DNA of 64,000 nucleotides from Dermatemys mawii. Lineage: Eukaryota > Chordata > Testudines > Dermatemydidae. Of the stretch, positions 45,435 through 56,300 are shown in pieces (position 1 is the first letter of the stretch; each line of letters starts with the position of its first letter). Below the pieces are notes generated by a model that was not told where the DNA came from, did no database searches, and saw nothing but the letters and a program-made list of their open reading frames with translations. A program made the position numbers and the translations under genes. The DNA lies in NCBI GenBank assembly GCA_007922305.1, contig ML677334.1, positions 19,929,991 through 19,993,990 on the forward strand, written 5' to 3'.

Positions 45435-47002
45435 GTATCTCTTTTCATTTTGCATTCACAGTGGACTAACATCCCTAGATAAACACATTCAAATAGTAAT
45501 ATGTCTCCCATGTATATAATTCAGTTTAGAAAGATGCGTTCTTATCAGCCTATCTGCCTCCTGGATTATTCAAAGTTCTGAAATACCCAGACATATTTTA
45601 ACAGAGTGATCTTGTCCAGCTTTCACAACACGGAGGATTTCTATTCTACTGTAGTAAAGGCTCCTTGTGCTTCTAGTGGTAGTGAATGTCTGTGAGTGGC
45701 GAGTACGAGGGCATAAATAAATTTAATATGGTTTATAATTAATTAAAAGATTCTTTAACCCCAGGTGGATATGTCTTATGATAGGAGTTTCTTTTCACTT
45801 CACCTATAGGTGCCAGCACTGCTCAACTTTACGGTGAACTCACCCATGCCACAAATGAAATCTATGAAGGGTACCCTGCCCTGGGATATGAATGAGTTTC
45901 TGTACTATTCTGTATCACAGTCTTCTAAATCTTTTTAGTTTTCTACTTCCATGAAGTAAGTGCTGTGACCTTCCCAGCAGGGGGAATGATGATCTCATTC
46001 ATTCCCAACACCTTTCTTCTAATTTAGTGATATCACTTTCTTGCTACTGACCTTTATTATTATTTTTCAACACAAAAAATGTCTACTGCTGAGTAGTTGA
46101 TCTTCTAAGGATCAACAGCTAAGGATTTTTATTGCTCTAGTGACAAAATTCTGTACTAATTCATAGAGGGGGAAAAAAGTGAAATGGTAGCTGAAAGCAG
46201 CTTGAATAGCTGTTTTGTTCCTGTCTCTGAATGTAGCAGTTCTGATATGCATCCTTTTCGGAGGAGAAGTCATCATTTACTCAGGTATTTGTTGTGTAGT
46301 TGTTTCTAGAGACAGTCCTCCAGCTTCTAACATTTTGAAAATATTCTAGGTAAAGCATCAAAAAAAAATGTAAAGGATTTATTTGGTTGCATAGCAGTGT
46401 TACTAGGTCACCTTTCTCTAATGCATTATGTACCCATCATAGAGTTATGAATGGTCTTTTATGTTTTTCACCTTTTTGTTGTACTACTTTGACAATCAGT
46501 CTAAACTTCACCTTGTTATTTTTTGTATTGATTTGTTTTGTTAACTTTAGGCAGGTAAATGTTGAAGTACTTTCTTACCACAATCTCTCCTCTTGTTTGG
46601 CGCTGTGTCCATGACTGCATTTTTTTCTTCATCCTAGTCCACCTAGCATGAGAGAGTTAATTAATTCTTAACGTTGCTTAATATTGATTAGTTCTCAGCT
46701 TTCTGTCCTGCACAATGAAAATGTTCATAGGTGATTTAACTGAATGTTTTTATACACTCCTGGAGTTCCACAAATCCAAAAAATGCATCTTGTAGTTGCC
46801 TTTGAATTTGGCTCCCTGGATTAAAAGCCACCCAAAGGTGGCTAGAGCAGCAGTAACAAACACTGTCCTGGGATCCTTTTAGCAATTGTGCATGGAGGGA
46901 AATTGTTCTACTAGCAATCTGGATTCATGGGTTCTTTTCTAGTCTGCTGCTGGTTTGTCATGTGACCTCGAACAAATCACAAGTCTCCTTTCTGTGCCTT
47001 AG
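45435..47002. other. Intronic stretch, nothing recognised
   Basis: No element ends or exons supported. A short frame near 45812-45890 faintly recalls part of GMDS but lacks splice sites and true identity, and was rejected. Confidence 0.45.
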
Positions 47003-47083
47003 AATCATAGAATATTAGGGTTGGAAGAGACGTTAGGAGATCATCTAGTCCAATCCCCTGCTCAAAGCAGGGCCAACACCAAA
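47003..47083 (-). mobile_element. CR1 LINE extreme 3' end
   Basis: 'aatcatagaatattagggtt', 'ggaagagacgttaggagatc' and 'atctagtccaatcccctgct' are the complement of the highly conserved CR1 3' end, which finishes in an octamer like 'attctatg'. Only about 80 bp remain, so the element is severely 5'-truncated and reads on the minus strand. Confidence 0.9.
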
Positions 47084-47565
47084 TAAATTTTACTTAGTCT
47101 TACTTTACTCCTGTGTAATAGTGCTAAGGATGTGTGTCTGTCATGGCCATGACTTCCCTGAAGAAAGTGACTAAAGAGATTTTTTCTTTAAAGGTCCTCA
47201 CTGTATTATCCTAGCTAGCCTGCCACATGGACTCCATGAATATCTACATATTTAGTGCTCCATGGGAGAGTGCTGTGCTTCTTGCAGATTAGGCGTATGA
47301 GAGGTTAAAGCGGCAGCTCCTGGGTTTGGAGAGAGACCTGATATAATTTGAACACCCCCGATGACCTCTCTAAATTATGGTGGTCCTACTGGCCACAGTG
47401 CTGCCTGAAAACTAGGTAGTGCTGCATGCTGTCGCCCCACCTCCAGGATGCTCCCCTCAGCACCAGTGCCGAGTTTAGTAAGGGAGACCTTGAAAATCAG
47501 CCTTACTGCCATCCTGCACATTCCCTGTGGCAGGGAATCCTCCCCTGGCTGGAACTGGGACTTCA

Positions 47566-47822
47566 AGTGAGCCTTCTAGTGCAAGCAGACAGACTTGCAC
47601 TAGCGAGGCTTGAACTAGCGTGCAAAACATAGCGGTGTGGATGTTGTGGCTCCGGCAGCGACTTGGGCTTGGACCCAGGGGAGCTACCCTCCGAGCTGCA
47701 ATATCTGCACTGCTATGTTTAGTGTGCTAGCTTGAGACTCCCTAGTGCACATCTATCTATGGAGGCTGAGGCCCTTGCCCCCAGCTGCAGTATAGACCCT
47801 AAGAACACCTGTAAGCCGTTTC
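47566..47822. repeat. Diverged hAT-like MITE
   Basis: Contains 'cactagcgaggcttgaacta', 'gctgcaatatctgcactgct' and 'tttagtgtgctagcttgaga', the mirrored 'gctagc' core of a common sauropsid MITE, and ends in 'gtatagaccctaag'. The left terminus is unclear. Confidence 0.5.
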
Positions 47823-48394
47823 AGTTCCTGTCTGTCAGGTAAAGGAGCCAAAGCAAGGGAAAGAAGTTCATTCTTTATTTTCAGAATTAAATGATTAGTT
47901 AAAATATTAAATGTTTTAAAATATTTTATTGTAAATTAAAGTATATTTGTGATTTTTCTTATTTTCCTATGACAAACCACTTAATACTTTTTGTAAACTA
48001 AAATGATGGCTCCTATATTTTACCATGACAAACAGCAAGCATTAAGTGTTGCTTGCCTTACATGTGTGCTGAGGCTTAAAATTAACATCAGTAAAGGGGC
48101 TTTGAGATACATGGATGAAAATATAAAGTATTACCATCTGTCTACACATTCCTACATTCTACTTCAGGTTTGCCTTCTCTCTCCAAAACAAGTATAGTTG
48201 TGATGCACTGGATTACCGTGATTATTGGATGTACTGTGGACTGTAGCTGGACTAGTTGTGGCAGAAATTTTTAAACCATACAAAGACTGATTACCTATTT
48301 AAGCACTTCTCTTACATAGAGACAATATAAATTGTTCTGTGAGTGCTCAGCCGAGAAAAGTTCTGCATTTACATTTAAAATAAAGAATATGGAG

Positions 48395-48532
48395 TGCCAA
48401 ACTGAGTCAGACCAATGATCCATCCAACCCACTATCGTGTTTTCCGACAGCGGCCAATGCCAGATGCTTCAGAGGGAATGAACAGAACAGGGCAGTTATC
48501 GAGTGATCTGTCCTCAGTCCCAGCAGGTGGGA
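48395..48532. repeat. CR1-associated repeat fragment
   Basis: 'actgagtcagaccaatgatc', 'cgacagcggccaatgccaga' and 'cagagggaatgaacagaaca' match a dispersed turtle repeat that I associate with CR1 3' regions. A second copy is at 50047. Orientation is not certain. Confidence 0.6.
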
Positions 48533-50046
48533 ATAGAACTGATTTTTTTTCCAAATCTTTCAGCTTATTTTAGGAATTCATGAAAACCAGGAAATGAAAT
48601 ACCGCGTTAAATAGTTATGAAAGTTAACGTCTCTCTCTGCCCCTTCTCCTCCCACCCCAGTGTATAGGCAAAATATAATGTAATGCATAGTGAATTTCAA
48701 TGAGAGATGGAAAACATGAGGTATTAACTTCCAGACATTTATTTTTAGTTCATTTTATAAATTGCAGATCATTTTTTAAGTTGTGCGATATGTTCCGTAC
48801 TTTATGTCATCTATTATGTAGCCTTGATATCTAAATTTATACACTAATTATGTGTTTGTAACTATATTTGTATCATCTGTTTAACTAAAATTCTATTTTT
48901 GAGCATAAACAAAGGTGGCAAGAAGGATTGTTATTTATTGGTTGTTTTTTTTAACCTCTCAGAACTCTACTCTCCAAAAGCTTTTCCCCCCTCTTTTGCT
49001 CAGAGCGCATTTGACACACAAACAAAAGTGACTTTTGTCTTGTAATGGAAATATGCCAAGCTGGTTGACATAATGACAGGTGGGATATTATTTAGTGCTT
49101 CTGAAATTTTGGTTGTATGGGCGCTTTGTTCCTCCTAGATTGTGTTTTGACTTGCGTGTTTCTGACTGCCATTGTAGCATTAACCTTCTTTATTGGACTT
49201 GGAACATGCCTTCAAGAGTTAGTCTTATAAATGACATAGAGTTTTTCCTATATTAACAGGTTTCTGAAACAAATTGTACAACAGTAGTTAGTTTTTCTTT
49301 TGCATATTTTTCCACTAGTGAATTATCCATTATATTTAGATGTATTTGCATTTATGGTCATAAATAAATATCTCACAGGTAAACTGATAATAAACATTTA
49401 AATTCCATTTACTTAAACAATATCTATAAAATTACAAGTTTCATGTATGCTCTAACCAGGATGATAGAAGCATGCAGTTCATACACAACTTACCTTTTTA
49501 AAATTAGGGGGGCTTTTTGGTCCTGCAAATTTTGCACTCGCTGTCTGTCTGCTAAGACATCCCATCAGGCATCATGGTGTGACATCATGGTTACAACAGA
49601 CACTGCTGGAATGTAGCTCTGTCTTGCAGCAGTTCCGTCAAATTCTGTTTTTATTTTTACGTATTGGGTTTTCACAGAGTTTCTTTGTATTGTTGATTTT
49701 ACATCTGATTCTCAGGGGTATATGATTGAAAAGAAATATCAAAAGCAGTACAGTGCACCAGTAGCTGCACCACTGTCCAGTAGGAAATGAGTTCTGTGAA
49801 ACTGAAAAACAAAATGCCAAAGGTGGGCTTGAGTTGATCTCCTTCTTCCCTGGGTGATGGAATCACTTTTTCCCTGTTGTAGCCCACTAACATATGAAAC
49901 ATAAACATAATGACACAGGTTACATTTTCACTAAGAGGCATACAGCTAAGAAGATAAATACCCTGACCTACTTTCTTTATTCACCTCCAGCTTTCATTGG
50001 AAGGATGGTGTTCCACTGAGTGGAATGCATAGGAATTTCTATTCAG
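48533..50046. other. Intronic stretch, nothing recognised
   Basis: AT-rich; only short frames. No repeat ends seen. Confidence 0.5.
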
Positions 50047-50165
50047 AATCAGAATCAAGATCCGTTTAGTCTGGTGTCCTGTCTCTGACAATGGCTAGCT
50101 TGATATGCTTCAGAGGAAAGTACAAGAGCTCAACACAGGAATATGTGGGGTAATCTCTTCTTCCC
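50047..50165. repeat. CR1-associated repeat fragment, second copy
   Basis: 'agtctggtgtcctgtctctg', 'acaatggctagcttgatatg' and 'cttcagaggaaagtacaaga' belong to the same family as 48395-48532, but to another subfamily. Confidence 0.55.
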
Positions 50166-50759
50166 CTTTCCCCCCTCCCATACTCCCCCGACTTTGGTCC
50201 GGGTTTAATATACTTTACAGTAAGCTAGATGTAAATTCTGTGCTGAAGTCCCTGGACTCCATGACGCTATGGTGAGGTGGACTAAAAATTCTGCAACAGC
50301 TTCATTTAAATAAAACTGAAGTTTATAATGCATTAAATCTATAAACAATGCAGTCCCTTGTTTATTTTGACATTCTCTTCAAAACTGTCCCACACTTTGT
50401 TTTCAGTAGCTTTATTTTTTTTTTTATTCTTCTGGAGTATGGCTTCTGATGGTATAAGCGAGTCATTAGATTTTGGATAAATGATTTAGCCACTTTATCA
50501 TAGAAGCATCATCCAGAATCTTCATGAACATCCATATGCAATCAAGATGATAAAGATGGCAGTCAGTAACCAGATGACATGCTGTTTGTTCTTCAGTTTT
50601 GCTTGGGCAGGACTGAGCAGCTCAAGAAGCCCTAGTAGTAAAGATGTGACTCCCACAAATTCTGTTGTAAAGAAGAAGGATCTTTCTGTTCCTATGGTTT
50701 TTCCGAGGGGCATGTGAGAGCTGATCTGGAGAGATTAGGGTGATACAGATCTGAGTTGT

Positions 50760-51237
50760 CTACCTGCCAAGAAATGTGCCATTAATCCAAAATATCCTCT
50801 TGAACCACCCATGCTGCTGTTCCTTAGAAAGCTTGTGTCTGAGGTGCTGCCTCAGAGGCACAGCTGTTTCAGAAAAGGGGTGTCTTGACTTTAACCAGCA
50901 TTTTTGATGAGGCTTTGAGATGCAATTGTGACATAAGTTGTCTGAATAGTTGGCTGCACTCAGTAGTGCAGTAAGGGTCCTGCCCTCATGCCTCATCACT
51001 GATGAGGCAATGCCAGACAGGACCAGAAAGTTGGAAACTGGAGTTATCTTGATTGCACCAGTGATGATATGAAGAGCAGAGTTGATCGCTGAGTTCAGCT
51101 TGCTTCAGTGATGACTGGAGTCCTATGCTGCTGTGCTGTATTCAGCAGATACAATAATTAAGGCATGGGTAAATGTCCATAACATTGCAGTGCCAGCCCT
51201 CCATGAGTTGCAGGCAATTATGGGAAGGAGCATAACT
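50760..51237 (-). pseudogene. Non-LTR retrotransposon reverse transcriptase fragment, C-terminal region
   Basis: One minus-strand frame reads through this region with only two stops: Cys-Asn-Ser-Trp-Arg-Ala-Gly-Thr-Ala, Ser-Ala-Glu-Tyr-Ser-Thr-Ala-Ala, Leu-Asn-Ser-Ala-Ile-Asn-Ser-Ala-Leu-His-Ile-Ile-Thr-Gly-Ala-Ile-Lys, then Thr-Pro-Val and Leu-Ser-Gly-Ile-Ala. This follows the known block 'LAG..WGA....LRT..LAL.YS.AEY..PVW...LN...R.ITG.L..TP...L..LAGI.P...RR' found after the RT core in jockey-like LINEs. The Met at 50999 is not a real start, just an internal residue. The catalytic RT core should have lain beyond 51240, but the sequence there is too decayed to read. It is a fossil with no function expected. 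Confidence 0.72.
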
Positions 51238-52193
51238 CCTGACTGACTTTTAAGTGTGTGTCTTTTAAATGTGTTGTGATCGATGTCTTTTTGATATTGT
51301 TAAGGCATAAAGGCCCGGTGGAGCTTGTTAAGGGCAAGCTGAGAGTTTTGGCTGCTGAGTAAGTTCTGGACTTTTGGGGCACTTTAGAGATAGGAGAGAA
51401 TATTTGAGAGGGTGGGTTAAGAAAATTAGTTGGCTGTTGCTGTTAAAATGATTCTTTATGAAATAGTTCAATGTTCATACATTGCCATCTAGGTTTATTT
51501 AATGTCATATTGAGATGAATGGGACAGTTTATTGCTCTCAGGGCTATAGTTTCAGGGTGTCTGAAGAGTCAGGATGCACTAGTTATTATTCATTGCAACA
51601 ATTTATACTCAGTTCATGTTTTTAAAGTTACCTTCGCAGCTGTGACAGCTGTATTTCTTTTTTGGTTTTGATTTTTAATGAGAACTGATATTCTGGGGCA
51701 GAACGCAGTAGCAAGAGTTGTATTCTGTGACAAGTTCCACTGCTGAAGAAAAAGAGAAGTGAGGATGCCACCGCATGGGCTGCACAAGGCCACCTTGTCT
51801 CTGTCCCCGGCCAGCACTTGGACGTGCAGTTGGCTCCGAAATCCATGGCACAGTGTCCTCACTTACATTGTTAGAGTACAGTCACATAAGCTGCCAGTCA
51901 TACCCACAGCTGCCATGTAGACATATCCTTAGTTACACATACTTTGCCCCCACCTTCCTTAACTTTTTCCTTTGAATACTTACATAACTGATAAAGAAAT
52001 GATACTTTACTAACTCCGTTTTGAGTTAAAATAAAAGGGCTGACTTGTATTTTTGGCATCCTAATAGTCATATTTGTTTTGTCGTTCCTCTGAACTGTGA
52101 TGTACTCTAGAAATGGTGATGCTGATAGCAGTTATTAGTCTGTGAAATCCATTGTGGCAATGAGACTGACTGAGAAGTTCAGCAAAATAAATG

Positions 52194-52265
52194 GCTGAAT
52201 TTCTGGTCCCATTGAAGACAATGGGAAAGCAGTTACTAACTTTAATAGGGTCAGGATTTCATCCC
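52194..52265. mobile_element. Short palindromic MITE ('gaatttctgg' type)
   Basis: 'gctgaatttctggtcccatt' and the mirrored 'agggtcaggatttcatcc', with 'gaagacaatggg' inside. Same family as 20918 and 45362. Confidence 0.65.
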
Positions 52266-52493
52266 ATATGTCTGCTTTATCCTTTAGTGACACTCTCACT
52301 TAAACCCAGTAATAGTGATAACTGCAGGCAGCAAAGAATTAACATCTGTACAGTACAAAACACAAATTACAATATCTTCTGAATTTCTCATGAAATTCTC
52401 CCAACCTTATACTTGGGCAGTTTTCTGCTGGTTGTCTAACAATTATGTAAATAGAATTGCTACACGGGGATATAGGGACTTTTAAAATTAGGC

Positions 52494-52547
52494 CATGATC
52501 CTGCAAACACTTACAGGTGCTTACATTGTTGCAGGATCAGGCCCTTT
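52494..52547. mobile_element. Very short palindromic MITE ('gatcctgcaa' ends)
   Basis: 'ggccatgatcctgcaaacac' and 'ttgcaggatcaggccc' form a near-perfect 16-bp inverted repeat around a short centre. It is a minimal member of the family at 16134-17870. Confidence 0.7.
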
Positions 52548-52689
52548 CATAGTGTGTCACTTCTGAGTTTTCTATTTCCATACTCATTTCCATCCTACTC
52601 CCATGGGTATCCAACTTTCACACTTGCATCCACAACTTCTGTTTATAGAATGAGCTTAGACCAGCTGTTAATATCTGTCTCTATATAAC

Positions 52690-53335
52690 TGAGCATGGTG
52701 GATGCAGTGAGACAGAGTCCTATCCTGATCAGGAAGGGTTTAAAGAGCTTCTCTGGGCATAGTCAGCCCCAGTCCAGCCCACCTGTGAGGCCTGTTGCAC
52801 CTGGAAGAGGGGTGGCTCCTTAGAAGGGAGGATTCAAATCCAGTATTGGGTGGCATTCGGCAGGAAGCAGGGCTACAAAACAGAGCTTCTTTGCCTCACA
52901 AAGCCGGAGCTGTTTACCCAGAGAGCTGCTGAAGAGCATCTGCTCCCTAGAGCCTCTGGAGCGGTAGATGAACCTGCTTTGTTTTGCTTCTCATGAGAGC
53001 TCAGGGCCTCTCAGACATTCAGCGGGTTAGGATCCCAGCCCCCTTCAAAGAAACTATTTGCCTTTTAACCGGTGAAGAACAGCAGGGTGAGCCAGAACTA
53101 TTTTGTGGGCTGCAGGATTTTGTTTGCATTTTCCTTTGTTTTGTTACTGGTCGTGCCTAGAAACCTGCAGCCAGGAGATCATACCCTATGCTCCAAACCT
53201 GTCCTCAGTGACACTGACAGCCAGTGGGAGACATCTGGGACAAGAGTAGCACCCAACCTCACCCCAAAGGGGTATCCTAGAGGGACAGACTATGACAGTG
53301 GGTCTGGCTAATGTCCATTCTGGGACAGAGGCACC
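52690..53335. other. Unclassified GC-richer block, possibly an LTR-type or other dispersed repeat
   Basis: About 640 bp markedly richer in G+C than its surroundings, with sharp edges into AT-rich DNA. It contains 'tttgttttgttactgg' and several short direct motifs ('cctgcagccag', 'gacagccagtgggag'). I recognise no terminal repeats, coding motif or family. The 79-codon frame at 53072-53311 has no known domain. Confidence 0.3.
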
Positions 53336-56300
53336 ACATAGATATAATCCATTATATAACACCATTTATGCTCCCATGTGAGATGGATCTTAGATTCCTC
53401 CATATGGATGGAGACTTTATTTTTGGACGTTCTTTCAATATTGAGAGAATTTAAGCCTATTAGCAACTATTTATAAATAAGCTGAGTTCAAAATTCCAAT
53501 ATTTTACTCTCAGCCTGAAGATTACATTTTTTATTTACATGGCTGAACACATGGTCACATTTGTTCTATTTTATACATTTGATCAAATTGCTGACAAAAA
53601 ACCCAAGTTCAATGAATGTTTTTGAATGGACACAATGCAGCAATTTACAAGATAAATTCCTTGAACAGTGGGTTTTGTTTTCGTTTGGATTTGGGGAGGG
53701 GATGGAAGTCAGGAAACAGAGTGGTTGTGCCAAATATCTGCTGTATCATTTTGAATTTCATCGTATTGTTTTTTCTAATCAGTTTTTCCATAGGATAGAC
53801 ATAGATCTAGTAGATAGAGGCAACACCTTACTATTATCCATGCATTTACAGTTTGTAGGGCTTTGGGGAAAAGTAAATAGATGAATCTCGCTTTAGTGGT
53901 CCTATCCAACTTTCACTGATGTTAGTCTTCAAGCTGACCGAGACCTAAGATTTAGAAGAGGGTCTTACAAAATATACATAAAGTGTGTTCTAAAACTCTT
54001 TATATTCACTATAATTTGGAAATCGTGTAAAGTTTCTGACTTTTCCACATAGTGTGTTTGATGAGCCTTTGTTTTTCTCCAATCTTTAGCTTCTGACTGT
54101 GCTGAAGTCACAATGACGAATCAGTGCCAAAAGCATCAGGTCATCAAATTTGCTTAGGTTTCCCTGCATCTTTCCTGGCTATATTGTCATATTTTCAATT
54201 TCTATTGTATTTCATTTGATAGTACAGTAGTAGCATTAAATGGAATATCAAATTATTCCAAGAAGTTTCATATTTTGTTTTATAATTAAATGTAGTCCTT
54301 AAATGATGATAATTCCCCATGCATATGTTTTAAAATGTTTTCTTAAATAATTCTCTACCCTTTGATTTATTCTTTTCTAGCTGACCTGCCCTTGACATTA
54401 AATTATTATTTTTGAGATTAAACATTTGGAGAAATACAATTATTTCTGTTCTTAGGAAAGCCTGAACATAAGACAAGCTGATCAGAAAAAATTTTAATCA
54501 AATCTTGGTCTATTGCTCCTGGGGATAAATGTACCCTGCAAATTATTCCCAGTCGAAACTGGGGAAAACATTACAGAAATTGTCTGAAAACACATTTTTA
54601 TATATTTTAAGTCATCTACCAGTCAGTAAGGCTGGTCTTGTAACTTGGAAGATCAGTACTGAAATACCTGTAATGATATGAACCCAAGGTATCTTTCAAC
54701 ACTTAAGCAACGGCCTGGCTCCACATCTCTGACAGGGAGTATAACTAAAAGACTTGATATCATCACTCTGTTATGACGGTGCAGAGCTTAAAATGTTCTG
54801 CCATAGAGAAAAGTAGGGGGAGAGGGGAAGGAGGAGAAGAAAAAAATTCTCATCCTTGAGGTAGGCTTTGAACAGTGCAAATACCAGATTTATAACCAGA
54901 CATGACAGCATGCAGCAAGATTGTTACATGAAATCAGACACACAATGTACAGTGAACCAAGTGACAATAAGGTAATTGTTATAAACTGAGAAATTGAGAA
55001 ATGCACTACTTACACTTTAAACCTACACACATTTCTTGTGAAAGAGGCATGCATAAAGGCTACATTATGTGCTAGAGATTATAGGCTATTACGCCACAAG
55101 TGCTGTGAAATTCTGTTTTTCAACATGCCAGAATGAAGGTTTATTATTCTCATTTCAGTCTCTTCAGCACTGTATGTGAATTGAATTCCACTGTTTACTC
55201 ATTCTGATCTCCTTATTTCAGATTTCTGACTAAAAATGAAATCATAGTTTTGCATGCTGTGACACCTAAAGCCTATACACCGGATTCCCTTCTCTGACAA
55301 ATGTGCAATCTGTGTTTGAAAATAGGCTGCATAGGTTTGAGTTAGAGAAATCTTGTCTATTTTTTTAATAAAAACTGTGTCTCTTATTCTATTAGTTCTA
55401 TTCAGATAGTGTCAACTATCAATTAATTATTGGATGTTAATCTACTCAGGATATTGGGAATATAACACAATGAAATGCTCTACCTTCTATCTGTTTTTTG
55501 TTTTTTCCCAAAATTATTTGGTGTGCAACTGTGGATTATTTGGTTCAGTTTCTTCAAGACTTACATTTGGCTGTCATACAACAAATATATTAAAACTTTA
55601 TACTGTCATGTTAAAATATAGTTTGAAGTCACTTGTGAATGAGTTTATTCCATTGGTGTGTATGTATGTGTGTGTGTGTGTAAACCATACATGTACATAT
55701 GCTCCAGATATACAGTACATGTGTACATAAGTTGTATAATAGCCTTTTGACTGGATTAATTGTTAAATGTATCCAAACTCCCAGTAGGGTGTTACACGAT
55801 GTAGAAGGAATAGTATCAAGAATGATTCTTCAGTATTCACAATGTAACAATCAATTAAATGGTTTAAAATGGGGAGTTTAATTATTTTGAAAATATTTTT
55901 AACATAATTAATGGAGGAGAAAAGATCAAGGGTTAAGTACATATTCAAATAGAATCTATATTTAATAATACATACTGCATGAATAAGATATGACCTAAAT
56001 GAAAGTTAGTATTTGTGTTTGTTCAATTGTTATGGCCTTCATAATATTAGGTAACATCACTTGGGCTCTGTCACAAAGGCCATGGTTAACTTGTGAGAAT
56101 AAATTTAGCACTTTGGGTCAGGCAAGATGTTCTCTCTGTCTGCATGCATACATAGGGCCAGATTCTTATCTCAATTTACTCCAAAATTGTCTAAATTAAG
56201 TTGATTAACTCTGGAATTACACTGGTGTAACTGTTTTCAAATGTTATGATGGATACTCTTTCCTAAACATGTCATTAAAAGCACTTGAAATATTTTTTGT

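Noticed and set aside
45809..45893. A frame reading like 'AST..LYG', faintly recalling the GMDS segment with the active-site region (ASTSELYGK)
   Set aside because: Only a few residues match, a stop follows shortly, there is no donor at the right place, and the rest does not align. Probably chance.
53561..53884. A 107-codon + strand frame
   Set aside because: No motif, and its composition is ordinary translated AT-rich intron.
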